From NCBI GenBank assembly GCA_002350845.1, contig DEFL01000026.1, positions 31,448 through 95,447 of the forward strand: a stretch of DNA of 64,000 nucleotides, written 5' to 3'. This document shows, one piece after another, positions 24,961 to 33,356 of the stretch (positions are counted from its first letter, which is position 1; each line of letters opens with the position of its first letter). Under the pieces are notes generated by a model. The model made no database searches. It was not told where the DNA came from and saw nothing but the letters and a program-made list of their open reading frames with translations. Both the position numbers and the translations under genes were made by a program. This DNA comes from Christensenella sp. UBA2853 (lineage in GTDB: Bacteria > Bacillota > Clostridia > Christensenellales > Aristaeellaceae).

Positions 24961-24997
24961 AAAAAATGCGGGAGCATTCCGAAAGAATACCCCCGCA
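24961..24997 (-). terminator. Terminator or attenuator between ABC permease and GH127
   Basis: TGCGGG and CCCGCA frame an inner ATTC/GAAT stem. On the minus strand TTTTTT follows directly, so most transport transcripts should stop here with some read-through to the hydrolases. Confidence 0.7.
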
Positions 24998-25017
24998 GGG
25001 TGCACGATGGAAATGAA

Positions 25018-25956
25018 TTAACCCTTGACAGCACCGATCATGACGCCCTTCTCGAAGTACTTCTGCACGAAAGGATAGACGCACAGGATCGGGACGGTGG
25101 AGACGATCATGACGGCATACTTGACCTGGTCAGCTGAGGACTGGCCGTAGCCGCCCTGCACGCCGCCGTTGCCGCTGGCATAGGCTTCGTTGAGCAGCAG
25201 GATGCGGCGCAGCACCATCTGCAGCGGTTCATTGCTCTGCTTGTAGTTGTAGACCAGGGCATTGAAGTAATCGTTCCAGTGGAACACGCCGTAATACAGG
25301 ATTTCCACGGAGATCACGGCCTTGGAGAGCGGAATGACCACTTTCCAGAAATAGGTGAAATGGTCGCATCCGTCGAGGATGGCGGCTTCATACAGATCAT
25401 TGGGTATGCTGTTCTGAATGAAGGTTCTGGCGATGATCAGGTTGTAGGTGTTCACGGCCACAAAGATGATCAGAATCAGCTTGGTGCTGATCAGGCCCAG
25501 ATTGCTGATGGTCATGTACAGCGGGACCAGACCGCCGGAAAAGTACATCGTGAACACGAAGTAGGTCATGACCACATTGCGCGCGCGGAAATCCGGGCGG
25601 GACAGGGCATAGGCAGCGGGCATCGTCACAGCGAGGTTCAGGGCTGTGCCGGCGACCACATAGATGATCGTGTTCATGTAGCCGTTCCAGATACGGCTGT
25701 CGGAGAATACCTGCTCATAGCCGTAGAACCGGACATCCATGGGCAGGAAGGTGACCTTGCCCTGGTTGACCAGGTCCGAGTTGGAGATGGAGGCAATGAC
25801 GACAAACCAGAGCGGATAGAGAATGATCAGAAAACAGAGAATACTGAGAATGAGCACGACGGCGCCGAAGATGCGGTCGCTCAGTGCATTTTCACGGATC
25901 TTGTTCCTGCGGACTTCCGTATTGCGCAGGTCTTTGGCGGGCTTTGTTGCAGTCAT
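25018..25956 (-). CDS. Carbohydrate ABC transporter permease (YtcP/LplC-like)
   Basis: The 312-residue protein has six hydrophobic helices and the inner-membrane permease EAA loop near residues 195-215 (NDLYEAAILDGCDHF, then FWKVVIPLSKAV). It ends EKGVMIGAVKG, characteristic of LplC/YtcP partners. It imports oligosaccharides together with the adjoining LplB-like permease and solute-binding protein. AGGAGGGG precedes ATG 25956 at eight bases. The other permease ends 13 bases upstream. No ATPase is encoded nearby, as is usual for such systems, which share MsmX-type ATPases. Confidence 0.9.
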   Translation of the reverse strand: MTATKPAKDLRNTEVRRNKIRENALSDRIFGAVVLILSILCFLIILYPLWFVVIASISNSDLVNQGKVTFLPMDVRFYGYEQVFSDSRIWNGYMNTIIYVVAGTALNLAVTMPAAYALSRPDFRARNVVMTYFVFTMYFSGGLVPLYMTISNLGLISTKLILIIFVAVNTYNLIIARTFIQNSIPNDLYEAAILDGCDHFTYFWKVVIPLSKAVISVEILYYGVFHWNDYFNALVYNYKQSNEPLQMVLRRILLLNEAYASGNGGVQGGYGQSSADQVKYAVMIVSTVPILCVYPFVQKYFEKGVMIGAVKG

Positions 25957-25969
25957 GTTCAACCCCTCC

Positions 25970-26911
25970 TTACATCAGGCCGCTGCCGGTGACCTTCTTG
26001 CTGACCCAGTTGGCGGTGAGCAGGAAGACAAAGTTCACGACGTTCGTGAACAGACCGACGGCAGTACCAAAGGAGAACTGGGAGGACTTGACACCCACGT
26101 CGTAGACGTAGGTTGAAATGACCTGTGATGCGCTCAGGTTCAGGGTGTTCTGCATCAGGAAGACCTTGTCAAATCCGACGTTGAGAATGCCGCCCATGTT
26201 CATGATGAGCAGGATCATGATGGTGGGGACCAGCACCGGGAACTCGATATGGACCACACGCTGCCAGCGGTTCGCACCGTCAATCTTGGCAGCATCATAG
26301 AGCTGGGTATCGACAGAGGACAGCGCGGCAATGTAGATGATGGAGTTCCATCCCATGCTCTGCCAGATGCCGCTGCCCACATACATGCCGACAAAGTATT
26401 TCGCCTGGCCGAGGAGGTTGGCCTTGGGCGAGACGAGACCGATGGTCTTCATGAAGTCCGAGAGCACGCCGCCCTTCTTGGCGAAGAGCACGTTGAGCAT
26501 GGAGACCATAACCACGGTGGAAATGAAGTAGGGGATATACACCGTGGTCTGCACAGTGCGCTTCCATTTGCTGGAACGGATCTGGTTGATAATCAGGGCC
26601 AGCACAATGGGGGCCGGGAAGCCGAGCAGGATACTGGTGGCAGAAATCGTGAAGGTGTTCTTCAGCGTTGTGCCGAACATGGAACTGGTGAAGTACTGTT
26701 CAAAGTACTTGAATCCTACCCATTTACCGCCGGTGATGCCGGTTTCAAAGCTGTATTCCCGGAAAGCGAGCTGAGCACCATACATGGGGATATAGCAGAA
26801 TATGAAAATGTACACAACGGCCGGAAGGAGCATGACCCACAGCTGCCAGTCATGGGCCAGATACCAGCCAATACTGCGTTTTGACCGGCCTGTTTTTAAG
26901 CTTCCCTTCAT
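25970..26911 (-). CDS. Carbohydrate ABC transporter permease (LplB-like)
   Basis: The 313-residue protein has a basic N-terminus, six hydrophobic helices (first WVMLLPAVVYIFIFCYIP) and an EAA loop, LYDAAKIDGANRWQRV, near residue 205. The Y-G-x-Q-x-A-F-x-x-Y segment after the first helix is typical of LplB-type permeases. AGGAGG precedes ATG 26911; the longer frame adds a leader without a site. It is the middle gene of a solute-binding protein, permease, permease operon, and a hairpin separates it from the solute-binding gene. Confidence 0.9.
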   Translation of the reverse strand: MKGSLKTGRSKRSIGWYLAHDWQLWVMLLPAVVYIFIFCYIPMYGAQLAFREYSFETGITGGKWVGFKYFEQYFTSSMFGTTLKNTFTISATSILLGFPAPIVLALIINQIRSSKWKRTVQTTVYIPYFISTVVMVSMLNVLFAKKGGVLSDFMKTIGLVSPKANLLGQAKYFVGMYVGSGIWQSMGWNSIIYIAALSSVDTQLYDAAKIDGANRWQRVVHIEFPVLVPTIMILLIMNMGGILNVGFDKVFLMQNTLNLSASQVISTYVYDVGVKSSQFSFGTAVGLFTNVVNFVFLLTANWVSKKVTGSGLM

Positions 26912-26939
26912 AAATGGAAGACCTCCTGCGTGCAAAGAC

Positions 26940-26981
26940 TGAAAAAGAAAGATCGGGATGCGGACGTTTCTCCGCATCCCG
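26940..26981 (-). terminator. Hairpin between solute-binding gene and permeases
   Basis: CGGGATGCGGA (26954-26964) pairs perfectly with TCCGCATCCCG (26971-26981), followed on the minus strand by ATCTTTCTTTTTC. It probably attenuates transcription or protects the mRNA so that the binding protein is made in excess. Confidence 0.65.
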
Positions 26982-26996
26982 AAACGGGTTCAGGGA

Positions 26997-28574
26997 TTAC
27001 TTTCCGCGATAAGCGTCGAAGGCAGCCTGGCGGATGGGCAGGATGGTGTCGAGACCGGCAGCCTTAGCAGCAGCTACATAGTCATCCCAGTCATCTTCCA
27101 CATCGGATTCGCCGGTGAGCCACAGACCCCAGTAATTGTTGATGATGTTGTTGACGTTTGCCTGAGCAACGGCCATGGTGTTCTGGTCGTCGGAGGTGTA
27201 CTTCATGAACATCTGCGGATAGTATTCATTTTCCATATCCACCAGAGCGATGGCGTCCTTGTACTGTTCGCGCTCGGTCAGGGCATAGACCATATCCTGG
27301 GTCATGTCGATCTGGGTGGAGCGGCGGATGTACATAGGAGCGTTGTCGGCGAAGGTGGAGGTCCACTTCCAGGTGCCGGAGTCGGTGGTCGGGTCGAGAG
27401 GCAGTTCAACCTTGAAATGGTTGTCGCCAACGACGGAGACGCAGCCGTCAGTGATGCCGCCGAACAGGCCCTCCACGGAGACGTCATAGCGATAGAACTG
27501 ATCGATGAACTTCATGGCTGCTTCGGGATTGGCGCACTTTGCGCTCATGCAGACGCGGTTGCCGCTCATGTTCAGGCCGGAGAAGTCATAGGGCCAGCGG
27601 GGAGCAACACCGGCATATTCGTCCACGTCATCGACGAAGGGACCGCAGGGAACATACTGATCATGGAGAACAGGACCGAACTTATCGGTTTCTTCCCAGC
27701 CCATCACGACGCCAACCAGAGCATTGCCGTTGCCGTCGCCGCGGGACAGAGACTGGAACATGGAGTAGTCGTTGGTGATGGCGTTCTCGTTGATCAGGCC
27801 TTCAGCATACAGATCAGCCAGATACTTCATCATGGCCTTGTAGCGCTCGTCAATGGCGAAAGCCTTGACTTCGCCGTTCTCAGCAAAGTAGGAATCATAA
27901 GCCCAGTTGGTCAGCTGGATGCCCCAGGAGCCAATCAGGTTGTGGAGGCCGTAAGCGCCGCCGAACCAGCCATTGAAGTCCATGGGAACTTCGTCGGTTG
28001 CGTCGCCGTTGCCGTTGCAGTCGTTGTCACGGAAGGCCTCCAGAACGGTCTTGAGTTCGCTCAGGGTCTTCGGAACAGCCAGGCCCAGCTTGTCGAGCCA
28101 GACTTTGTTGACGAACATGACGGTGTTGGTGTCCGGCCACTTGCCCTGGAACTTCGGCACACCGTAGATCTGGCCTTCGAGGGTCTTGGCAAGAGCCAGC
28201 GTGTCGGGCTCTTCTTCGAACATAGCCTGGACATTGGGAGCATACTGCAGAAGATCAGTCAGATCCATGAACAGGCCCTTGTAGGTGGTGTAGTCGCTGT
28301 CATTGGTCGCGTTGAAGAGCAGGTCCGGGATGTCGCCAGAGGCGAAGCGGGTGGATTTCACCTGATTCCAGTCGGTGTAGATGACTTCCCAGGTCACATC
28401 GACGCCGGCGGCTTCTTCGATCTCGTCGACCCACTTCATTTCATCCACATGCTTGGTCAGCGGATGAGCGCAGAACAGAGCAGTCAGCTTGACCTTTTCG
28501 CCTTCAGCAGATGCGAAGGTGACCATGCTCATGAGCATAGCAGCTGCCAATACAAAAGCGAGAACCTTTTTCAT
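26997..28574 (-). CDS. Extracellular solute-binding protein of a sugar ABC transporter
   Basis: The 525-residue protein has a signal peptide (MKKVLAFVLAAAMLMSMVTF, then ASA|EGE) and the general YtcQ/LipO-type binding-protein fold. GVPKFQGKWPDTNTVMFVNK is the hinge segment, and an aromatic-rich C-terminus ends with WGLWLTGE. It captures oligosaccharides for the two permeases. Unusually for a Gram-positive, no lipobox Cys follows the signal peptide, so it may be released or held by protein contacts. AGGAGGAAA precedes ATG 28574. It is first in the operon. Confidence 0.9.
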   Translation of the reverse strand: MKKVLAFVLAAAMLMSMVTFASAEGEKVKLTALFCAHPLTKHVDEMKWVDEIEEAAGVDVTWEVIYTDWNQVKSTRFASGDIPDLLFNATNDSDYTTYKGLFMDLTDLLQYAPNVQAMFEEEPDTLALAKTLEGQIYGVPKFQGKWPDTNTVMFVNKVWLDKLGLAVPKTLSELKTVLEAFRDNDCNGNGDATDEVPMDFNGWFGGAYGLHNLIGSWGIQLTNWAYDSYFAENGEVKAFAIDERYKAMMKYLADLYAEGLINENAITNDYSMFQSLSRGDGNGNALVGVVMGWEETDKFGPVLHDQYVPCGPFVDDVDEYAGVAPRWPYDFSGLNMSGNRVCMSAKCANPEAAMKFIDQFYRYDVSVEGLFGGITDGCVSVVGDNHFKVELPLDPTTDSGTWKWTSTFADNAPMYIRRSTQIDMTQDMVYALTEREQYKDAIALVDMENEYYPQMFMKYTSDDQNTMAVAQANVNNIINNYWGLWLTGESDVEDDWDDYVAAAKAAGLDTILPIRQAAFDAYRGK

Positions 28575-28642
28575 TACGGTTTCCTCCTGTCTGATGTAGT
28601 TTTTTGACGATCCTGCGGACGCTTTTCGCGTTCGTTGGTTAT

Positions 28643-28671
28643 ATGATAATAACCGGAAAATGAAAAAACAA
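28643..28671 (-). promoter_or_regulatory. Possible promoter of the ABC transporter operon
   Basis: TTGTTT (28671-28666) and TATCAT (28648-28643) are 17 bases apart on the minus strand. The -35 match is weak, as expected for an activator-dependent promoter. Confidence 0.4.
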
Positions 28672-28799
28672 TGGAAAATGTGGCAAAAAGATGTAAATTC
28701 AGGTAACGAATGCCCGGCTTTTTGAAATGCCGCTTTTGCTGAACATTAATTAGGAAGAAAGATGCTGTCAAACTCCGGAAAAAATGCAGTTTCAGAGCA

Positions 28800-28828
28800 T
28801 TGAAACTTCCGAATTGTCATAATATAAT
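28800..28828 (+). promoter_or_regulatory. Promoter of the AraC-type regulator
   Basis: TTGAAA (28800-28805) and a perfect TATAAT (28823-28828) are separated by exactly 17 bases upstream of ATG 28892. Confidence 0.7.
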
Positions 28829-28891
28829 GGGTAAAACCGGTAAAAAGATGGAGAAACCGGAAAAAAACAGAAAAATTCGGTGAGGAAAACC

Positions 28892-29755
28892 ATGAGTTAT
28901 ACTGTTCTGACGCTTTCCAGTCAGCGCCGTGTGACGCTGTGCGGGACGAATGTCTATCCGGTACCGGAACAGCACCCGGACCGTGTGATGTCCGAGCATG
29001 ACCTGCTGTATATCTACAGCGGGGAACAGCCGGTCACCCAGGAGGATGAGAGCTTCTCCCTGCAGACCGGCGACCTGATGGTGCTGCGCGCAGGGAGCCA
29101 TCACTATGGCTCGGGCACCTGCTCGGTCAATATGCGCTCCATTTTCATTCATTTGAATGCGCTGCCCGGCGATTACAAGGCCGAGGATCTGCCGCCGGAG
29201 GAAATCTCCGCGTCCATGGACACGCAGTCGGTGGTTCTGCCGACCGTGATCCACTGCGGTCAGAAAAATGAATGTACACAGCTCATCAATGAAATCATTG
29301 ATGTCTACTGGTCGCACCGCCCTGGCAAGGAGCGCCACCTGACGCTGCTGGTCAATCTCCTGCTCGACGAGCTCGCGTTTGTGGGGATGGAGAGTGAGAC
29401 CAGCCGCGAGGAGTGGACGGTGGCGGTCATCAGCCTGTTTAAAAAGCATCCGGAGAAAATGTACAGCCTGGAAGAGCTGGCTGAGAGCGTGAATATGAAT
29501 GTGCGCACCATGTCGGCGAGATTCCGTGATATCATGGGCACGAGCATCCATCAGTACCAGATGGACTACAAGCTGGAGGCCGCCTACAGGGATCTGCGAA
29601 TCGGGGAGAAGAAGATCAAGGAGGTCGCCCTCAGCTACGGGTTCACGGACCCGTATTACTTCAGCCGCCAGTTCAAGAATAAGTTCGGGGTTTCGCCCAA
29701 ACAGATCCGGCAGAGAGACCCGAGTGCGAATATCAACAGAACGCCGGTGATCTGA
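28892..29755 (+). CDS. AraC-family regulator next to sugar transporter
   Basis: The 287-residue protein has an N-terminal cupin-like sensing domain (LLYIYSGEQPV, LQTGDLMVLRAGSHHYG) and a C-terminal AraC domain. The two helix-turn-helix units are SLEELAESVNMNVRTMSARF and IKEVALSYGFTDPYYFSRQF. It is divergent from the ABC operon and is its probable regulator, sensing an oligosaccharide. GAGGAAA precedes ATG 28892; a GTG four codons earlier overlaps the site. Confidence 0.9.
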   Translation: MSYTVLTLSSQRRVTLCGTNVYPVPEQHPDRVMSEHDLLYIYSGEQPVTQEDESFSLQTGDLMVLRAGSHHYGSGTCSVNMRSIFIHLNALPGDYKAEDLPPEEISASMDTQSVVLPTVIHCGQKNECTQLINEIIDVYWSHRPGKERHLTLLVNLLLDELAFVGMESETSREEWTVAVISLFKKHPEKMYSLEELAESVNMNVRTMSARFRDIMGTSIHQYQMDYKLEAAYRDLRIGEKKIKEVALSYGFTDPYYFSRQFKNKFGVSPKQIRQRDPSANINRTPVI

Positions 29756-29805
29756 GGGGACGGCGGGCAGTATCTGCCCGGAAGAAAAAAGCTGCAGAGT
29801 GCAGC

Positions 29806-30675
29806 ATGGGTTTACTGAGTTCAGTCATAAGGAAGATGTTTTCATTGAGCAATCCGTTTGGGTATAAGGGCAGCGGGGTCAACAGGATCTGCTGTCTTCT
29901 GTGTCTGGGGCTTCTGCTGGTGTTTCTGTGTGCCGCCGGGATAAGTGCTGCCATGAATGAAGAGGAACTCGCCGGTACCTTCCTGATCCTCTCGGCGATC
30001 CTGGGCGGTTTCTCTGCAGTGTTCGGTCTTCTCTGGTTTGTATGGAAGCGAAAGGAAAACAGGGCGGAGGACGTGCTGCGCGAGGTGCTTGCACCTGACG
30101 CTGTGCCGCGGGATGCGACAGCGCAGACCGTGCAGACGATCTGCCTGCCCAGGGAGCAGCTCATCGGGGCGGCCCGCAGACGGCTCACGGAGATCGTCCG
30201 GTGGATGGGCATTGCCGCCCTCTGTACAGGCGCGCTGCTGGTGATCATCCAGGTGGCCTGCGGCGCGCTGAAGGATTTCCTTCAGGTGCTGTATATTGTC
30301 GCCTTCAGTCTTCTGATTGTGCTCCCGGGGCTCGCGGTCCAGGGGTGGCTGTTTGTGCAGTATGCGCGCTCGGTCCCGGGAAAGATCGAACTGTACCCGG
30401 GGCGGCTCGTGATCGATGACACGTTCTTTTCAGCCGGTGAGATCCGGGAAATCCAGGTGTCGTCGGAGCGCGCCTGGAACCGCTATTCACCGGCCGTGTT
30501 TCGGATACTCTGCCTGATGACAGAGGTTCGCACGGTCAAATACTCCATTGACTACCGTTCCGGCAGGAGCGGGAACGACCAGCCCTTCTGGCCGGAATAC
30601 CCGACGCTGATCGACGCGCTCTCGCAGTGGGGCGTGGAAAACAGCGTGAACGTTCATGTGCTGTACATGGACTGA
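29806..30675 (+). CDS. Membrane protein of unknown function
   Basis: I do not recognise this 289-residue protein. It has four hydrophobic segments in two pairs (about residues 28-50, 60-79, 135-157, 163-184), a polar linker between the pairs, and a soluble C-terminal domain of about 100 beta-rich residues (IELYPGRLVIDDTFFSAGEI) that could be PH-like. No ribosome site is clear before ATG 29806; an alternative ATG at 29836 follows AAGGAAG too closely. The gene lies between the AraC gene and a phosphoesterase gene. Confidence 0.6.
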   Translation: MGLLSSVIRKMFSLSNPFGYKGSGVNRICCLLCLGLLLVFLCAAGISAAMNEEELAGTFLILSAILGGFSAVFGLLWFVWKRKENRAEDVLREVLAPDAVPRDATAQTVQTICLPREQLIGAARRRLTEIVRWMGIAALCTGALLVIIQVACGALKDFLQVLYIVAFSLLIVLPGLAVQGWLFVQYARSVPGKIELYPGRLVIDDTFFSAGEIREIQVSSERAWNRYSPAVFRILCLMTEVRTVKYSIDYRSGRSGNDQPFWPEYPTLIDALSQWGVENSVNVHVLYMD

Positions 30676-30712
30676 CGGAAAAGGGCATGAACGCAGAAGA
30701 AAGGCGGACGCT

Positions 30713-31555
30713 ATGAGAAAACGGATTCTTCTTGCATCCGATCTCCATCACTGTCATCTCACCTGGTACGGCCTGTCCAGTGAAGAGCGCATGGAGCGGC
30801 TGATCCGGGACCTGAATGCAGAGTACAGACGGGACCCGTATGAGGTCATCCTGTTTCTGGGGGACTATTCCCTGGACTTCTGGGAGTGGGATACAAAAGG
30901 CTGCTATCTCAATGAGGGGTGCAGCTATACACGGGAATTCGTGGAAAAGGTCTGTCCACGTCTCCCGTCACCTTATCTCATGATCCCCGGCAATCACGAG
31001 CAGTACGGAGAGGAAACCTGGCGAAGGATCACCGGGTGCTCCAGAAAAGGCGTCTGGACGACGGACGGATGGCTGTTCATCCTCCTGGACAACTTCAGCG
31101 CAAACCTGGACCCGCAGCAGCACAGTGACGGCACGTTCACGCCGATCGATGTGGACTATGTCCGGGAGCAGATGGATGCGTATCCGGACAGGCGGGTGGT
31201 CCTCTGCAGCCATCACTTCGATTTTGAAAAGGAAACGCCGGAAGGCTGCCGTCTTGTGCAGGATCCCCGCATCGTGTGCCTGGCCAGCGGGCATGTCCAT
31301 CTCTCGGACATTGTCACGCTTCCGGATGCGCTCGGCGGCAAAAAGATCCTGCGGACCGGACACTATTCCTATGCGGCTGCGCCAAATCCGCTCGAGTTCA
31401 TGCATGGGTTCCGGGAGATGATCCTCACAGAGGATGCACTCTTTTCGCGGTATATTACGCCGGAGAACCGGATCTTCCTGGATGGGAAAGCGGTGGATCA
31501 CCCGTACGGCACCCAGGACGAGGTTCGGATTCCTCTGAGCACGGCCGGGTGCTGA
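30713..31555 (+). CDS. Calcineurin-like metallophosphoesterase
   Basis: The 280-residue protein begins with ILLASDLHHCH and carries FLGDYSLD, IPGNHEQYG, CSHHFDF and ASGHVHLSD. These are the D-x-H, G-D, G-N-H-E and G-H-x-H motifs of two-metal phosphoesterases. Substrates in this family are varied (nucleotides, phosphodiesters or phosphoproteins). AAGG lies upstream of ATG 30713, and the gene starts 37 bases after the membrane protein gene. A long hairpin terminator follows. No signal peptide is visible, so it is cytoplasmic. Confidence 0.82.
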   Translation: MRKRILLASDLHHCHLTWYGLSSEERMERLIRDLNAEYRRDPYEVILFLGDYSLDFWEWDTKGCYLNEGCSYTREFVEKVCPRLPSPYLMIPGNHEQYGEETWRRITGCSRKGVWTTDGWLFILLDNFSANLDPQQHSDGTFTPIDVDYVREQMDAYPDRRVVLCSHHFDFEKETPEGCRLVQDPRIVCLASGHVHLSDIVTLPDALGGKKILRTGHYSYAAAPNPLEFMHGFREMILTEDALFSRYITPENRIFLDGKAVDHPYGTQDEVRIPLSTAGC

Positions 31556-31562
31556 AATGGAC

Positions 31563-31599
31563 AAAAGAAAAGCGCTGCGCATGGCAGCGTTTTCTTTTG
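31563..31599. terminator. Long symmetrical bidirectional terminator
   Basis: CAAAAGAAAAGCGCTGC and GCAGCGTTTTCTTTTG form a long stem with a short loop. A and T arms suit termination from both sides, for the phosphoesterase and the convergent aldolase gene. Confidence 0.8.
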
Positions 31600-31606
31600 C
31601 CCTGAA

Positions 31607-32386
31607 TCAGTCTCCCTGAATATTGCGTACGGCTTCCATAAGGAAACCGGAGAGAATGCGGGCATCCTGTGCGATGGTCATCCACTGGACGCCGTTTCCC
31701 AGCATTTCCATGCAGGACTCCCGCGTAGGTCCCGCACACGAGCCGCAGAACTTTCCGTTCTCTTTCGCCGCACGGGCCGCGCGGCGCTGCACCTCCCGGA
31801 TGCGGGCGGGTTTGTCCTTCGGATCAATGTCCGTCATGGACATGCCGAGGTCTGCGGGCCCTACGAACAGAGACTGATATCCCGGCACCCGGGCGATTTC
31901 CTCGAGATGCTCCACGGCCTCCATGCTCTCGATCTGAAAAATCTTCCACACTTCATCTTTTGCAGCTTTCAGATACTCCGCCTCATTGTCCACACCATAG
32001 CGAATGGCACGAAGCGGTCCGATGCCGCGCTTTCCGCCGTCGGCGGGATAGGTGCAGGCCTCCACGGCGCGCCGGGCGATTTCCGGTGTATTGACAAAGG
32101 GGAAAATGACGCCGTCCGGCCCCATATCCAGCGTGTTTTTGATCTGGTCGTAGTCCACGCCGGGCACCCGCACGAAGGCACAGGCGCCGGCTGCCTGCGC
32201 AGCCAGCACATGATGGTAGATTTCCCTTCGGTCCATCATCCCGTGCTCGGAATCGATCCAGACAAAATCGCAGCCGGCATATCCGGCAATTTCACTGACC
32301 GAGGAATCTGCAATGAGGACAAAGATGCCGACCACGGGCTGTCCCTTCTGCATTTTCTCCGTGATTTTTTTCAGCCTTTCATTCAT
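31607..32386 (-). CDS. HpcH/HpaI-family aldolase
   Basis: The 259-residue protein is a class II aldolase of the HpcH/HpaI fold: FVWIDSEHGMMDRREI (metal-site region), VRVPGVDYDQIKNTLDMGPDGVIFPFV, QIESMEAVEHLEEIA with the Glu metal ligand, and FVGPADLGMSM. Members cleave 2-keto-3-deoxy sugar acids or related compounds to pyruvate plus an aldehyde, fitting breakdown of uronates or deoxy-sugars from pectin. AAGGAGG precedes ATG 32386. It is a single gene ending at the shared terminator. Confidence 0.88.
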   Translation of the reverse strand: MNERLKKITEKMQKGQPVVGIFVLIADSSVSEIAGYAGCDFVWIDSEHGMMDRREIYHHVLAAQAAGACAFVRVPGVDYDQIKNTLDMGPDGVIFPFVNTPEIARRAVEACTYPADGGKRGIGPLRAIRYGVDNEAEYLKAAKDEVWKIFQIESMEAVEHLEEIARVPGYQSLFVGPADLGMSMTDIDPKDKPARIREVQRRAARAAKENGKFCGSCAGPTRESCMEMLGNGVQWMTIAQDARILSGFLMEAVRNIQGD

Positions 32387-32459
32387 ATGTCCGCGCCTCC
32401 TTTTTGCAGATTATATCATTCATGGCATGCGATGAACAGCACTGCAGGGGGAAGATGGG

Positions 32460-32696
32460 TCAGAACACGTCATCCTCATCCTCATCTTCGTCATCTTCAT
32501 AGGAATAGGAGACATCAAAGGTCGTTCTGCTGAAGGCTTCCGGTCCCACCAGATCCATGTATTCCTGCAGATCCCGGACATCGGAGAAAAAAGCAGCCTT
32601 CTCTTCTTCTGTTTCAAACGGATCGGACGGCATGGTTCCGTCCAGCACATAGTCAATGGCGGACTGCAGAATCCAGACGCGCGTGCTTTCTTTCAT
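32460..32696 (-). CDS. Small acidic protein, unknown function
   Basis: This 78-residue protein begins KESTRVWILQSAIDYVLDG and has an amphipathic helical middle. It ends in a strongly acidic tail of alternating Asp and Glu (near residues 68-76). I chose ATG 32696 because GGGAGGAA lies eight bases before it, whereas the ATG two codons earlier is too close. It follows the 32716 gene after 20 bases on the same strand. I do not recognise a family; the acidic tail may bind a basic partner or metal ions. Confidence 0.55.
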   Translation of the reverse strand: MKESTRVWILQSAIDYVLDGTMPSDPFETEEEKAAFFSDVRDLQEYMDLVGPEAFSRTTFDVSYSYEDDEDEDEDDVF

Positions 32697-32715
32697 CGAC
32701 ATTTCCTCCCTGTGA

Positions 32716-33129
32716 TCATTCTCCGGCAGTGGAATCCGGGTTATCCCCGGAGGGGATCGCATCCGCGGGGTGCTGCGACCAGCCGAAGCGGTGGTTGGTC
32801 TTCATGAGGTAGCGGCGGGGAAACGAGCGCTCGATCGCATAGCCGTCATACCGGCGGTTGAGTTCGTCTGCTTCTTCCGGAGAGGAGACGGGGAAGAAAT
32901 CCGAGTAGTAATCGTCGTCCTCCATCCCGTGATACTCGCTTCTCTGCACGAGAATGAAGGCATCGCAGGCACTGCAGTGGAGAAGATGGCGGCTGCCGTC
33001 ATCCCAGACATACAGGTCGTGGCCATGGGCCGTGCTGCCGTAGCGCTGAGTGACAGTTCCAAAGGCATCGAGATGCGCATAGGCCTGCGCGGGGTCATCC
33101 ATGAAAAAGGCAGAGCACGTCTTTGTCAT
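32716..33129 (-). CDS. Hypothetical protein with a CSAC motif
   Basis: The 137-residue protein contains YGSTAHGHDLYVWDDGSRHLLH, then CSACDAFILVQRSEYH, and an acidic DDDYYSDFFPVSSPEEADEL region. Paired Cys in CSAC could bind metal or form a disulphide. The pattern of a compact alpha/beta domain followed by a short proline-rich tail is all that can be said; I do not recognise a family. GGGAG precedes ATG 33129 at a normal distance. It is the upstream partner of the small acidic protein. Confidence 0.6.
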   Translation of the reverse strand: MTKTCSAFFMDDPAQAYAHLDAFGTVTQRYGSTAHGHDLYVWDDGSRHLLHCSACDAFILVQRSEYHGMEDDDYYSDFFPVSSPEEADELNRRYDGYAIERSFPRRYLMKTNHRFGWSQHPADAIPSGDNPDSTAGE

Positions 33130-33295
33130 CTGTTTTTTCTCCCTTCCTTTTGTCTCGCCGCTGTGTCTGACCGCTGTCCCATCGGACAATAGAAGTATAG
33201 AGGAAACGGCGATGGGACAACAGCAAAGCGCGGTTGAAGTTTCCGCTGCCGCCTCAAGGACAGCTTGAATGCGGCCGTTTTATGCGTGGCATCGG

Positions 33296-33324
33296 TTGAC
33301 AGAATTGCTCCTATATAGTAGAAT
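33296..33324 (+). promoter_or_regulatory. Strong promoter of the MarR/radical SAM cassette
   Basis: A perfect TTGACA (33296-33301) and TAGAAT (33319-33324) are exactly 17 bases apart. The inverted repeat at 33308-33347 covers the spacer, the -10 box and the start region. Confidence 0.75.
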
Positions 33325-33347
33325 TTTAGAGTACTACTATATAGGAG
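33308..33347. promoter_or_regulatory. Perfect 14-bp inverted repeat, probable MarR operator
   Basis: CTCCTATATAGTAG (33308-33321) and CTACTATATAGGAG (33334-33347) are exact inverse copies separated by 12 bases. The left arm overlaps the promoter and the right arm overlaps the MarR ribosome binding site. It could act as DNA operator and as an RNA hairpin hiding the site. Confidence 0.75.
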
Positions 33348-33356
33348 CTTTTGACT

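Larger units (their letters stand above)
28575..28891. other. Divergent regulatory region of the ABC operon and AraC gene
   Basis: This 317-base AT-rich gap holds outward-facing promoters for the transporter operon and the AraC-like gene. No coding frame is credible in it. It is the most likely place for operators of the divergent regulator. Confidence 0.6.
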
